A DNA stretch of 64,000 nucleotides from a virus, in the IMG/VR virus record IMGVR_UViG_3300047457_000500, positions 59,488-123,487 of that record, one strand, 5' to 3'. The position numbers and the translations under genes were made by a program. Below are positions 30,330 through 38,206 of the stretch, piece by piece (the stretch's first letter is position 1; every line of letters starts with the position of its first letter). Under the pieces are notes generated by a model that searched no databases, was not told where the DNA came from, and was given only the letters and a program-made list of their open reading frames with translations.

Positions 30330-30363
30330 GGTTGTCGTAGGTTCAAATCCTACAGGAGGCTCT
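30330..30363 (+). pseudogene. 3' half of a decayed tRNA
   Basis: GTAGG-TTCAAAT-CCTAC is a perfect T-arm followed by AGGAGGCT, which looks like the 3' acceptor strand, but there is no matching 5' half or anticodon arm; the sequence joins almost directly to the end of tRNA-Glu. Probably a deletion remnant. Confidence 0.6.
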
Positions 30364-30387
30364 GGTATAATTTTAAAAAGGAGAATT

Positions 30388-30609
30388 ATGAGACCAGGAA
30401 TGATAGTCATGATAACTGACGAAGGACAGTATAATAAAAAGGCTGCAGAAATTATATCTTCTGTAGATGATGATTTTACTGTGAAGGTTTGTGACACTAG
30501 CGAAACAATAGTTTTAAAATCTAGTAGTTTAAAAAGAAGAAAACTATGTGTTTGTAATACATCAAAGAGCAAGCCATTTTGTGATGGCTCGCACTCTGGT
30601 TTATTTTAA
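30388..30609 (+). CDS. CDGSH iron-sulfur domain protein
   Basis: 73 residues from the ATG after AAGGAGAATT. The C-terminus CVCNTSKSKPFCDGSH matches the CDGSH pattern exactly (C-x-C-x2-S-x3-P-x-C-D-G-S-H), which binds a 2Fe-2S cluster through three Cys and one His. The first 45 residues (GMIVMITDEGQYNKKAAEII) resemble a small barrel. Family members act in redox and iron handling. Own TATAAT at 30366. Ends 4 bases over the convergent methylase gene. Confidence 0.7.
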   Translation: MRPGMIVMITDEGQYNKKAAEIISSVDDDFTVKVCDTSETIVLKSSSLKRRKLCVCNTSKSKPFCDGSHSGLF

Positions 30610-31361
30610 TTCATAGTGTTATACTTTCCATCTATTACGATGCAGACTTGATCTAATATGTTTCTTGGCTCATTGTTAAAGTATAATCTTAGTCCATCTA
30701 ATGTATCATGTATAACTTTTTCGTTATTCATTGTTAGATTATAACAAAGAGCAGCCCTTCTTGTTTTTCCCAATATAGAAATTGCTTCTTCCAAAAAGTT
30801 TGGTATCTCATCATGAAATTCTTGACCACGTTTTGCATTTCTTAGCATCAAAACCATTGGGTATCTATAATCTTTTCTTTCTTCTAAAAACAATAACCTT
30901 TCATCTTTAACAAAAGGCAAAAATGATTCAAATATAAAGTTATGCATGGTACCTGTAACTGCAACTGCTGCCATTACAACAGATGGTCCTGGAGTAGATG
31001 TAATATGTATTCCTTCTGATATGCATCTCTTTACAATTCTAGCGCCTGGATCAGCAACGCCTGGCATTCCCTCATCTGATATTAAATATACATCTTCTCC
31101 ACTTTTTAATATAGACAAAACCTTTTCCATATTGTGTAATTCATATGCTTCTCCTGGCTCACCACCATCTGAATCATATTCTATTGATATTGTGTTTACG
31201 TTAGGCTTTTGCATCCCTAGTGCTGGCCAAATTCTTTCAAATGCTTCTTCTCTTTCAATTACTATATTTTTTGCATCTTTAATATATTGATATGCTCTAT
31301 TAGACATATCATCCCAGTTGCCTACGGGTAATCCAACTAAAAAAAGTTTTCCATATTTCAT
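30606..31361 (-). CDS. RsmI-like tetrapyrrole-methylase-fold SAM methyltransferase (copy 1 of 3)
   Basis: 251 residues. LFLVGLPVGNWDDMSNRA corresponds to the N-terminal P-I-G-N motif of RsmI, YLISDEGMPGVADPGARIV to its D-E-G-x-P-x-x-x-D-P-G motif, and ITSTPGPSVVMAAVAVTG to the P-G-P-S motif. RsmI 2'-O-methylates C1402 of 16S rRNA. The C-terminal third is divergent. TATACT is 6 nt before the ATG. It may modify ribosomal RNA or another substrate. Confidence 0.75.
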   Translation of the reverse strand: MKYGKLFLVGLPVGNWDDMSNRAYQYIKDAKNIVIEREEAFERIWPALGMQKPNVNTISIEYDSDGGEPGEAYELHNMEKVLSILKSGEDVYLISDEGMPGVADPGARIVKRCISEGIHITSTPGPSVVMAAVAVTGTMHNFIFESFLPFVKDERLLFLEERKDYRYPMVLMLRNAKRGQEFHDEIPNFLEEAISILGKTRRAALCYNLTMNNEKVIHDTLDGLRLYFNNEPRNILDQVCIVIDGKYNTMN

Positions 31362-31395
31362 ATATCAAGTATACACCATGTGATACAATGATTTA

Positions 31396-31977
31396 ATGAT
31401 AGTAGATAAAGAGTTTTTATCTTTAGAAGAGGTAACGCATTTAAAAAATGTTATGTGCGAAGATCCAAAATGGAATTTTCCATGGATATTTCATAAATCT
31501 ACAAATATAAAAACAGATAATTATGCAATCTTAGATGGCGACAATATAGTTGATAGTCCACAGTTTGTCCATATGGCTATGTTTAATAAACAAAAACAAT
31601 CTCCTTTTGCAGATAACTGTATATCCATATTAAATCAATTTGCTAAAAAAAATAATATAAGAGTTGATGATATTATTAGAATTAAAGCAAATATGATATT
31701 AAAAAATTGTGATGCTGGAATACATTATCCACATGTAGATGCAGATAAAGATCATCTAGTATTCTTGTACTATGTAAATGATTCAGATGGAGATACAATA
31801 TTTTTTAATGAAAAATATGACGGTTCTAAAATAGATAATTTAACTGTTATGTCTAGAGTATCTCCAGAATCTGGAAAGGCTGTAGTATTTGACGGAAGAA
31901 CATACCATGCATCTTCAAGCCCCTCAATAGGTGATTATAGGTGTGTTATTAATATAGACTTTATAGGAAGTTTGTGA
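31396..31977 (+). CDS. 2OG-Fe(II) oxygenase
   Basis: 193 residues. HYPHVDADKDHLVFLYYVND holds H-x-D; SGKAVVFDGRTYHASSSP the distal His; DYRCVINIDF the Arg strand. The YYVNDSDGDTIFF segment is as in cyanophage oxygenases I recall. TACAAT lies exactly 6 nt before the ATG. Substrate unknown. Confidence 0.75.
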   Translation: MIVDKEFLSLEEVTHLKNVMCEDPKWNFPWIFHKSTNIKTDNYAILDGDNIVDSPQFVHMAMFNKQKQSPFADNCISILNQFAKKNNIRVDDIIRIKANMILKNCDAGIHYPHVDADKDHLVFLYYVNDSDGDTIFFNEKYDGSKIDNLTVMSRVSPESGKAVVFDGRTYHASSSPSIGDYRCVINIDFIGSL

Positions 31978-32014
31978 TATAATATTAATGTACCTGCCCA
32001 AAGGGGGGTATAAA

Positions 32015-32041
32015 ATGACTCGCTTAACAAGGAGAAAATAA
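32015..32041 (+). CDS. Leader minicistron upstream of Hsp20
   Basis: Eight codons (M-T-R-L-T-R-R-K) behind AAAGGGGGG, ending in TAATG that overlaps the Hsp20 start codon. It may couple translation of the chaperone. An upstream in-frame ATG at 31988 would extend it to 17 codons. Confidence 0.4.
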   Translation: MTRLTRRK

Positions 32042-32460
32042 TGGTAAGTTCATTTGCATTGGATCTATTTAAGGATCCATTTTTTATTGGTTTCAACAGA
32101 GAGTTGGACCGTCTTTCAAATATCCATCGTGAGGCAACTCGTCAATCTTATCCACCATACGATGTGGTAAAACTTGATGAGGACACTTACAAACTATCTT
32201 TGGCACTTGCTGGCTTTAGCAAGTATGAGGTAGAGGTTTCTGTGGATAATGGAAGTTTAATTATCAAGGGTGAGAAAGCCGAAGAGGACTCAACTAACGT
32301 CCTACATAAGGGTATCGCAACTCGTAAGTTCACACGCACCTTTGCTCTTGGAGAGTATATGGAGGTTGATCGTGCTGAAATGGCAGACGGTATTCTTAGC
32401 GTCTTTGTGGAAAGAAACATCCCCGAAGAAAAGAAACCAAAAACTATCAAAATCAAGTAA
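32041..32460 (+). CDS. Small heat-shock protein, Hsp20/IbpA class
   Basis: 139 residues. The alpha-crystallin domain spans about 38-130: PPYDVVKLDEDTYKLSLALA, the G-x-L-x-I/V strand in ADGILSVFVERNIPEE, and a short I-K-I tail. It holds unfolding proteins in an ATP-independent way; phage copies are thought to help virion assembly. ACAAGGAGAAAATA precedes the ATG. TATAAT at 31978 and an upstream minicistron control it. Confidence 0.85.
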   Translation: MVSSFALDLFKDPFFIGFNRELDRLSNIHREATRQSYPPYDVVKLDEDTYKLSLALAGFSKYEVEVSVDNGSLIIKGEKAEEDSTNVLHKGIATRKFTRTFALGEYMEVDRAEMADGILSVFVERNIPEEKKPKTIKIK

Positions 32461-32485
32461 GTAACAGTATTGTCATACTGACCAC

Positions 32486-32509
32486 CTGAGCATGTGGATA
32501 AACTGCTCA
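32486..32509 (+). repeat. CCTGAGCATG hairpin, copy 4
   Basis: TGAGCA/TGCTCA stem with an 11-nt loop, 26 nt after the Hsp20 stop, followed by AT-rich sequence and a TGC-TATAAT box. It is 10 kb from the other three copies. Confidence 0.5.
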
Positions 32510-32531
32510 TTTGCCATGCTATAATATTCTT

Positions 32532-32849
32532 ATGCCATATCATGTAGGTGCTAAAGGTTCCCATGGATGTTCTGGATACCCTGCTGTAAAAGACACAGGA
32601 GAGGTTATGGGGTGCCATAAAACTCGTGCTGATGCTGCAGGACAAATCTATGCAATCAATAGGTCTGAAGGCAATATAAAGTCTTTAAATAATGAATGCT
32701 GCCCAGATGAAGTAGAAAAGAAAGCCCCTTGTTGGGAAGGATATGTTCAGCGTGGCATGAAAGAAAAAAATGGCAAGATGGTACCCAACTGTATTCCAGT
32801 AGAGAAAACAATTTGGGAAGGTTCAGCCTTCGATAGAAAGAAAAGATAA
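32532..32849 (+). CDS. Phage protein with two Cys-rich motifs
   Basis: 105 residues from the ATG 6 nt after TATAAT. HVGAKGSHGCSGYPAVKDTG with GCHKTRADAAGQIYAIN resembles a short module found at the ends of phage head-protease or structural proteins; APCWEGYVQRGMK with VPNCIPVE is another module I recall from marine phage structural genes. Both together suggest a small virion or scaffold-related protein. Function not established. Confidence 0.55.
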   Translation: MPYHVGAKGSHGCSGYPAVKDTGEVMGCHKTRADAAGQIYAINRSEGNIKSLNNECCPDEVEKKAPCWEGYVQRGMKEKNGKMVPNCIPVEKTIWEGSAFDRKKR

Positions 32850-33001
32850 TGTCAAAAAGAAAATCATCTGGTAAATTTAGATCTAAGCATCCTTTTAATC
32901 CAATACAAATCAAAGATGGAATGATTGTTCGTCTTCGTAAAGATGGAACAATTAAAGCAGTTCTTGGTAAGTATGGCGAATATGGTAAAAATACTAAATA
33001 G
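32849..33001 (+). CDS. Small basic protein
   Basis: 50 residues, Lys-rich (MSKRKSSGKFRSKHPFNPIQ), with a short barrel-like pair of strands (MIVRLRKDGTIKAVLG). TAATG coupling to the upstream gene. May bind nucleic acid. Confidence 0.5.
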   Translation: MSKRKSSGKFRSKHPFNPIQIKDGMIVRLRKDGTIKAVLGKYGEYGKNTK

Positions 33002-33758
33002 TTATTTTTTGATTTGTAATTCCATCAACGACTAAGCATAAATTACCCAAAACTTTATTATTTAATAAATACTCTTCTATATCTTTTAGCAATCCCCTTA
33101 TTACTTTTTGTTTTGAAGTTGTTAGATCTATGCAAAGTACAGCACGTCGGTCTTCTCCAAAAAAAGAAATACATTCTTTAATAAAAACATCAGCATCAAA
33201 ACAGTTATGTATCATATGAATTTTATCGTCACTGTCTATAGGTCTAGTGTTTGGGTTATGTAAAAGAAAGATCATTGGTGCAGGTGATGTTTGTAAAAAT
33301 TTAAATTTTTCATGTCTGTCAGAGTTTGTATTAGACATAAATCCTTCAAATATAAAGTTGTTCAGAACATTGCATACAGATGCTGCTGCTACTACAGTGG
33401 ATGGGCCAGGAGTTGTTACTATTTCTATATTATTTTTTATTGCTTCTTTTACTAATATTTCACCAGGATCTGCTAAACCAGGCATTCCTTCATCTGATAT
33501 TATATAAACATCTTCTCCACCTTTAAGCAATGAAATAATTTTTTCTTTAATATTCATTTCTCTGTTATTGTTTAAAGAAAAGCATATGTCTATTAATTCT
33601 GCACTATAATAAAAATTATTTAAATTACAATATTCCTTAAACCTATCTATATCTTCAACACAAATATATTTAGCGTCAGAAAAAGCGTCCAGCAGTCTTT
33701 TGGAAACATCTAAACTATTCCCTATTGGGGATCCAATTAGATATAACTTACCATACAT
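32994..33758 (-). CDS. RsmI-like tetrapyrrole-methylase-fold SAM methyltransferase (copy 2 of 3)
   Basis: 254 residues. LYLIGSPIGNSLDVSKR, YIISDEGMPGLADPGEILV and VTTPGPSTVVAAASV retain the RsmI motifs. FFGEDRRAVLCIDLTTSKQK aligns with GKTRRAALCYNLT in copy 1. It overlaps the following small gene by 11 bases. Substrate inferred from the family only. Confidence 0.75.
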   Translation of the reverse strand: MYGKLYLIGSPIGNSLDVSKRLLDAFSDAKYICVEDIDRFKEYCNLNNFYYSAELIDICFSLNNNREMNIKEKIISLLKGGEDVYIISDEGMPGLADPGEILVKEAIKNNIEIVTTPGPSTVVAAASVCNVLNNFIFEGFMSNTNSDRHEKFKFLQTSPAPMIFLLHNPNTRPIDSDDKIHMIHNCFDADVFIKECISFFGEDRRAVLCIDLTTSKQKVIRGLLKDIEEYLLNNKVLGNLCLVVDGITNQKITI

Positions 33759-33927
33759 CTCGCAAATTACTTTCTTTTAAATACTTTTTAAATAACTGCA
33801 TTAACTCATCAGCATATTTATCGTAATCGATATCTAATATAAGATTTCCATCTATTAATTTGTGTACTTTAATTTCTTTTCCTATATTAAATAATACTTC
33901 TTTTATAGAGTCTTCTACATTTTTCAT
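33748..33927 (-). CDS. Small hypothetical protein
   Basis: 59 residues from the ATG two bases after the upstream stop (MKNVEDSIKEVLFNIGKEIK); a longer reading would sit in the oxygenase gene. Helix-strand-helix, acidic. Couples the oxygenase and methylase genes. Confidence 0.5.
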   Translation of the reverse strand: MKNVEDSIKEVLFNIGKEIKVHKLIDGNLILDIDYDKYADELMQLFKKYLKESNLRDVW

Positions 33928-33928
33928 A

Positions 33929-34591
33929 TTAGTAAAAAGTACTTGGATCTGGATGCATATCATAATATTCAGAAAAGAATCTATTTCTTTCATGAAGTAT
34001 TTGATCTTGATGATCATCATAAGGCACATCTTCTACATATTCTAAATGACAGAATATCATGTCCTGATGGCTACCTGATTTTAATTCTTTCTTTCTTCTC
34101 CAATGAGGTTGTTGTGTTCCAGCAAAAACCAATGCTTGGTTGTCTTCTAGAAAATATTCTACATCTTCTACTACTACGCCCCACTCTTCGTCTGCTCTAA
34201 TTTGTATGTCAAAGGTTATTCTTTGCTTATCTCTCATGTCTGTGTGCGGGAATAATTTAGTCATCCATCCATACTCCATGCTATATCTAGCAAATGAGTG
34301 ATCATCAACCAGTCTAACATTATCACCCAAAGATCTTTTTACTGCTTCGTTTATTTTGTCTTTAATCCTTGGGCCTAAATCTATATGCCATGCTTTCATC
34401 CCGCCCCATTTTTGGATCTGAGTTTTATCCTCTGGAGTATTGTTTACAATTTCATATAAATGCTCTATATCTTCTTTTGAGAAAATATTATCTACAATAA
34501 ATGGAACAAAATCTTGATTTGATATAGGTTCTTGAGATTTTTTGAGTTCCATGTATTTCTCATATGCTGGGCCTTTGACTGGTTCTTTCAT
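33929..34591 (-). CDS. 2OG-Fe(II) oxygenase-like protein, HWRP subfamily
   Basis: 220 residues. LFPHTDMRDKQRITFDIQI gives H-x-D, and FAGTQQPHWRRKKELKSG gives the distal His and Arg, with HQDMIFCHLE as the last strand. The N-terminus (FVPFIVDNIFSKEDIEHLYE) is the usual helix of the fold. TATAAT is 8 nt before the ATG, back to back with the divergent methyltransferase promoter. Confidence 0.65.
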   Translation of the reverse strand: MKEPVKGPAYEKYMELKKSQEPISNQDFVPFIVDNIFSKEDIEHLYEIVNNTPEDKTQIQKWGGMKAWHIDLGPRIKDKINEAVKRSLGDNVRLVDDHSFARYSMEYGWMTKLFPHTDMRDKQRITFDIQIRADEEWGVVVEDVEYFLEDNQALVFAGTQQPHWRRKKELKSGSHQDMIFCHLEYVEDVPYDDHQDQILHERNRFFSEYYDMHPDPSTFY

Positions 34592-34626
34592 AATACTTTA
34601 TTATATCATAGTGTATAATCATTATT

Positions 34627-35385
34627 ATGCCATTAACAGACGAGCAAAAACGTATAACTGAGCAGGTTGAAAAAAATAGCGGTATGTCAAAAAAAATAGT
34701 AGAATCTTTTTCTTTAGATGAAATTAGAAAATTAAATAAGGATGAAATAGAGGATCCACGAGAACTAAGTCAGGATCAATTAGATGGTGCACTACTTTTT
34801 AAATCAAGGGAAGAGTATATCAAAAGCCTAAAAAAAGGATTAAGATATATGGAGGTTGGAGTTGCCTGGGGATATTATTCTGAATTAGTTTGTGAAAGCG
34901 CCAAACCATCGGTTATTGATTTGGTTTGTAGGTTTGATCAGGATATGAAATGTTGGTCATGGAGAAGGTTTGGCGAATGCCAATGTAAGCCTATAAAGCA
35001 TACATATGATTTTTCTGCTGAAGAATCAGAAGATTTTATTAAAAATAAATTTTTAAAATACGGAAACGTTACAACATATAAAGGGGATGCAGAAGATATT
35101 CTTCCAACCTTTATAGGCAGAGAGTATGACTATATATACATAGACATTCATAATGGAAGAGCAGCAACAAGAAAAGTTTTATCAGACTCTTCTAAATTAA
35201 TTCCAATTGGTGGAATAATAGGACTAAATGATTATTTAATTTATGATGGAATAATAGATGGAGTTCAATATGGAACATATCAAACAGTAAATGAATTTTT
35301 ACACTACAATAAAAATTGGTCTGTTAATGCACTCGCTCTTCATAAATTAGGATTTTATGATATCTATCTTAGGAGAGATTGGTGA
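34627..35385 (+). CDS. Class I SAM-dependent methyltransferase (Methyltransf_24-like)
   Basis: 252 residues. LRYMEVGVAWGYYSELV is the SAM-binding motif I (E-x-G-x-x-x-G), YDYIYIDIHNGR the acidic motif with D-x-H as in Methyltransf_24, and IPIGGIIGLNDYL the next strand. Residues 1-60 are helical and extra. Enzymes of this type methylate sugars or secondary metabolites. Overlaps the SGNH gene. Confidence 0.7.
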   Translation: MPLTDEQKRITEQVEKNSGMSKKIVESFSLDEIRKLNKDEIEDPRELSQDQLDGALLFKSREEYIKSLKKGLRYMEVGVAWGYYSELVCESAKPSVIDLVCRFDQDMKCWSWRRFGECQCKPIKHTYDFSAEESEDFIKNKFLKYGNVTTYKGDAEDILPTFIGREYDYIYIDIHNGRAATRKVLSDSSKLIPIGGIIGLNDYLIYDGIIDGVQYGTYQTVNEFLHYNKNWSVNALALHKLGFYDIYLRRDW

Positions 35386-36272
35386 GTTTAGATAAAGATT
35401 ATATATTAAAAAAAGACATTTCTAATCAAGGAATGTCTAATACAATATCAAATGAATTTGATTTATCTTGGCATAAAGGAAGTAATGTTTTTGAAGAAAC
35501 TATAACCAAATCTGAAATTAAAACTAACGTTATAGATGACAAAACTGTTTTATATAAATATAATTCAAATTTTTTTAGATCTAGTGAATTTACAACAAAT
35601 CCTTCAAGACCACATATTTTATTTGCTGGATGTTCGCAAACCGAAGGCATAGGCGGTAATCTAGAAACTGTTTGGCCAACCATTTTTTTACAAAACTCTA
35701 ATGTTGAAGACAAGACATTGTACAGTTTAGCCAGGTCTGGTTGGGGATGGCAAATGATAATAGATAATATAAGAATATATATACGTGAGTATAGTAAACC
35801 AGATTATATTTTTATTCTGTTGCCAAACATATCTAGAAGGTTTGAATTTGACACAATAAACAATAACGACTATTGCTATATGCAAAGGTATCCGAAGTCA
35901 TCTGGTGGCCCTTCGGAAAAAGAAGACATAGGTATTTTATCTAAAAATGAATATTTTGAATCACTTATGAATTTTGTTGTTGGTTGGAGACTTTTTATAG
36001 ATTACTGCAATTCAAATAATATCAAAATTTTGTGGTCTACTTGGTACTTTAATGATTTAGAAAATTTAAAAACATTAAAAATGATAGATAGTTCATATGT
36101 GCCCATGAATATAGATGATCAAGTAGATTATGTTGCAACCCAATATCAATCAGGGTGGCAAAAAACTGAGCATGACTTAAAGAAAAGAGATGGTCATGCT
36201 GGTACATTAATTAATATGTATTATGCTAATTGCTTTTTAAAAACAGCAAAGGAGAAATGGAATGTTTTTTAA
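35382..36272 (+). CDS. SGNH-hydrolase-like protein (family copy 4 of 5)
   Basis: 296 residues from the GTG that overlaps the methyltransferase stop (GTGA), 6 nt after AGGAG; a TTG one codon earlier is possible. ILFAGCSQTEGIGG is block I, FILLPNISRRFEF the shared strand, and KKRDGHAGTLINM the D-x-H end. Coupling to a sugar-type methyltransferase fits a joint role in glycan modification. Confidence 0.55.
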   Translation: MSLDKDYILKKDISNQGMSNTISNEFDLSWHKGSNVFEETITKSEIKTNVIDDKTVLYKYNSNFFRSSEFTTNPSRPHILFAGCSQTEGIGGNLETVWPTIFLQNSNVEDKTLYSLARSGWGWQMIIDNIRIYIREYSKPDYIFILLPNISRRFEFDTINNNDYCYMQRYPKSSGGPSEKEDIGILSKNEYFESLMNFVVGWRLFIDYCNSNNIKILWSTWYFNDLENLKTLKMIDSSYVPMNIDDQVDYVATQYQSGWQKTEHDLKKRDGHAGTLINMYYANCFLKTAKEKWNVF

Positions 36273-36357
36273 AAAAATATACAGAAAATTTAAAAAGTGG
36301 AACTATATGAGAAGATTAAAAAAGCAACTAAAAGATCCACCAAACTTTATTTACTAA
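36262..36357 (+). CDS. Small basic protein
   Basis: 31 residues, MFFKKIYRKFKKWNYMRRLK and a DPPNFIY end. AAAGGAG lies 7 nt upstream. Short basic peptides ending D-P-x-x-x-Y are common in cyanophage-type genomes as I recall. Overlaps the convergent gene by 11 bases. Confidence 0.45.
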   Translation: MFFKKIYRKFKKWNYMRRLKKQLKDPPNFIY

Positions 36358-36913
36358 CTAAAAAACATCTTATTGCATATTTTTTGCCAGACACTATTGG
36401 GTTTGACCTATGTGTATAAGGCCAGTTAGAAGGAAACATAATCAGACTATTTTTAGGAGGTGTAATTTTAATATCAAAATGTTTAAATTCTAATTCTCCA
36501 CCTTCATAATCATCATTTAAATATGCTAAAGCAGCACCAATTCTATTGTCCATGCCAAGAGTATCGCTGTGGAAAATAACAGAATTATCTATTTCATATT
36601 TTAACAAAGTCACCATTGGTCTAGAATCATCCCCGTAATCTGGCATCATGTTTGGCACATTATATAAAGACTTATAAATATTTATGCAGTTTTCAAGTTT
36701 AATTTTGAAGTCATCATACAAAATTTTTGCATTATTATCTAATTGCTCTATATCACTCAACTGTATAGAATAAGATTTTCTTACAATGTCTCCATTTGGA
36801 TTGTTTATTTTTAATTGAAAATGATCAGATATATTATTTTCTATAAAACTAATATACTCTTGATCAAAAAAATTATCAAATAATACTATTCCTGGGCCAA
36901 GTATTTTATGCAT
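36347..36913 (-). CDS. 2OG-Fe(II) oxygenase, prolyl-hydroxylase type
   Basis: 188 residues. VIFHSDTLGMDNRIGAALAY (H-x-D), LNDDYEGGELEFKHF and PPKNSLIMFPSNWPYTHRSN (distal His) then GKKYAIRCF (Arg side). The Y-E-G-G-E-L-x-F block is diagnostic. TACAAT lies exactly 6 nt before the ATG. Confidence 0.8.
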   Translation of the reverse strand: MHKILGPGIVLFDNFFDQEYISFIENNISDHFQLKINNPNGDIVRKSYSIQLSDIEQLDNNAKILYDDFKIKLENCINIYKSLYNVPNMMPDYGDDSRPMVTLLKYEIDNSVIFHSDTLGMDNRIGAALAYLNDDYEGGELEFKHFDIKITPPKNSLIMFPSNWPYTHRSNPIVSGKKYAIRCFLVSK

Positions 36914-36945
36914 AATTTTATTGTACCATATGATACAATTATTAT

Positions 36946-37707
36946 GTGACTATATTTCATAACCATATACCCAGAACTTCAGGCGGAGTAATAAATCATT
37001 ATATTAAAAATGATGATCGAATAAACAAATATATTATTGAGCCTACAGATCAAATTGACGTTGAAGAGTTTAAAAACAAACAATACATTGCGGGTCATAT
37101 TGGACAATTACCACAAAAATACATAGATGATGTTATGTCATTTTCTTTTATTAGGGATCCCAAGGAACAATGGCTAAGTTGGTTTTGGTTAATGTATAGG
37201 CAGGGGCTTACAGTAGTTGATTCAAAAATAGTTGGTTCCGTATACGGTACACCTCAGTCTTATATGGAAAAATTTTTGTATGATGAATCATATTACCCTG
37301 GAACATCAAATATTCAGTCAAAATTCCTATTAGGTTATGTAGATGTAGACCTATGGAATAAACTTGAAGAACCTATAGATAAAATGAAGGCAAACTGGTG
37401 TTTAAAAGAATACAATATGGATCAGTCAGAAATAGATAATGCTATTGAGTCTAATCTATTAGAGACTGTTGAAAATAGAGATAAAATGATTGACTTTTTA
37501 AATACCGTTTTTAAGAAAAAATACAAAATAAATAATGCGATATCACATTATGAGTGGTCTGGACATAACACACCAAAACCAAACCCGCTGGACTTTTCTA
37601 TCCCAGATTCCTGGATCAACAGAATAAATGAATTGAATAATGTAGACCTTTATTTATACAATAAGGTTGGGGCTGCTAAGAAAAAATATGCTATAATGTC
37701 ATTATGA
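36946..37707 (+). CDS. Sulfotransferase-like protein (copy 1 of 2)
   Basis: 253 residues, GTG start 6 nt after TACAAT. FHNHIPRTSGGVINHY is the 5'-phosphosulfate loop (H-I-P-R/K-T-x-G) and FSFIRDPKEQWLSWFW the 3'-phosphate-binding motif (R-D-P...S-W/F) of PAPS-dependent sulfotransferases. The C-terminal part is helical with no extra domain. It would move a sulfuryl group onto a hydroxyl, most often of a glycan. Overlaps the next gene by 4 bases. Confidence 0.7.
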   Translation: MTIFHNHIPRTSGGVINHYIKNDDRINKYIIEPTDQIDVEEFKNKQYIAGHIGQLPQKYIDDVMSFSFIRDPKEQWLSWFWLMYRQGLTVVDSKIVGSVYGTPQSYMEKFLYDESYYPGTSNIQSKFLLGYVDVDLWNKLEEPIDKMKANWCLKEYNMDQSEIDNAIESNLLETVENRDKMIDFLNTVFKKKYKINNAISHYEWSGHNTPKPNPLDFSIPDSWINRINELNNVDLYLYNKVGAAKKKYAIMSL

Positions 37708-37934
37708 GTACTTTTAAAGTAGGACGTGCTGGTACGGGGACCTGCCGTGAAAGACAATACCCACTATTTAAAGATAATGAGCAGGTAGGCTGTTTCTATT
37801 TACCAAAGGATGCTGCTAACCACGCTAGAGAAGAGTTTGGTGCTACAGAAGTAGTCGCATTTGACATCGATAATCTGGAGTCAACAGAAGAAGTTGTTGT
37901 TGTATACCAGGATGGCAAGTGGGTTCTTAAGTAA
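37704..37934 (+). CDS. Small protein, tandem paralogue 1
   Basis: 76 residues: STFKVGRAGTGTCRERQYPL, VGCFYLPKDAANHAREE, then an acidic region and DGKWVLK. Matches the next gene along its length. TATAAT is exactly 6 nt before the ATG. Possibly a small alpha/beta regulatory protein; unknown. Confidence 0.6.
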   Translation: MSTFKVGRAGTGTCRERQYPLFKDNEQVGCFYLPKDAANHAREEFGATEVVAFDIDNLESTEEVVVVYQDGKWVLK

Positions 37935-38182
37935 TGTCTACATTTAAAATTGAAAAAAGTGGATCATTCGGATGCGAAGAAAACAAGTATCCACTTTTAG
38001 TAGATGATGTCTGTGTTGGATGCTTTGAATTTCCTAAAGAAGCAGCAGCAGAGGCAAGAGAAAGAGGGGCTACTGCTATAGATGCTTTTGACTATACATT
38101 GCCAGAAGACGAAAGTTCTAGACACGCCCTAGCATTAAAGCCAGACGGAACATGGTGCCATACCTTTTCAAATATGGCCTAA
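37934..38182 (+). CDS. Small protein, tandem paralogue 2
   Basis: 82 residues: STFKIEKSGSFGCEENKYPL and VGCFEFPKEAAAEARER align with the preceding gene, sharing two Cys. TAATG coupling. A recent tandem duplication. Confidence 0.6.
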   Translation: MSTFKIEKSGSFGCEENKYPLLVDDVCVGCFEFPKEAAAEARERGATAIDAFDYTLPEDESSRHALALKPDGTWCHTFSNMA

Positions 38183-38206
38183 CAAAAAAGAAAAGAGAAA
38201 GTAAAT

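Noticed and set aside
32187-32645. Minus-strand 152-codon ORF over Hsp20
   Set aside because: Antisense to a clear small heat-shock gene and its downstream hairpin and promoter.
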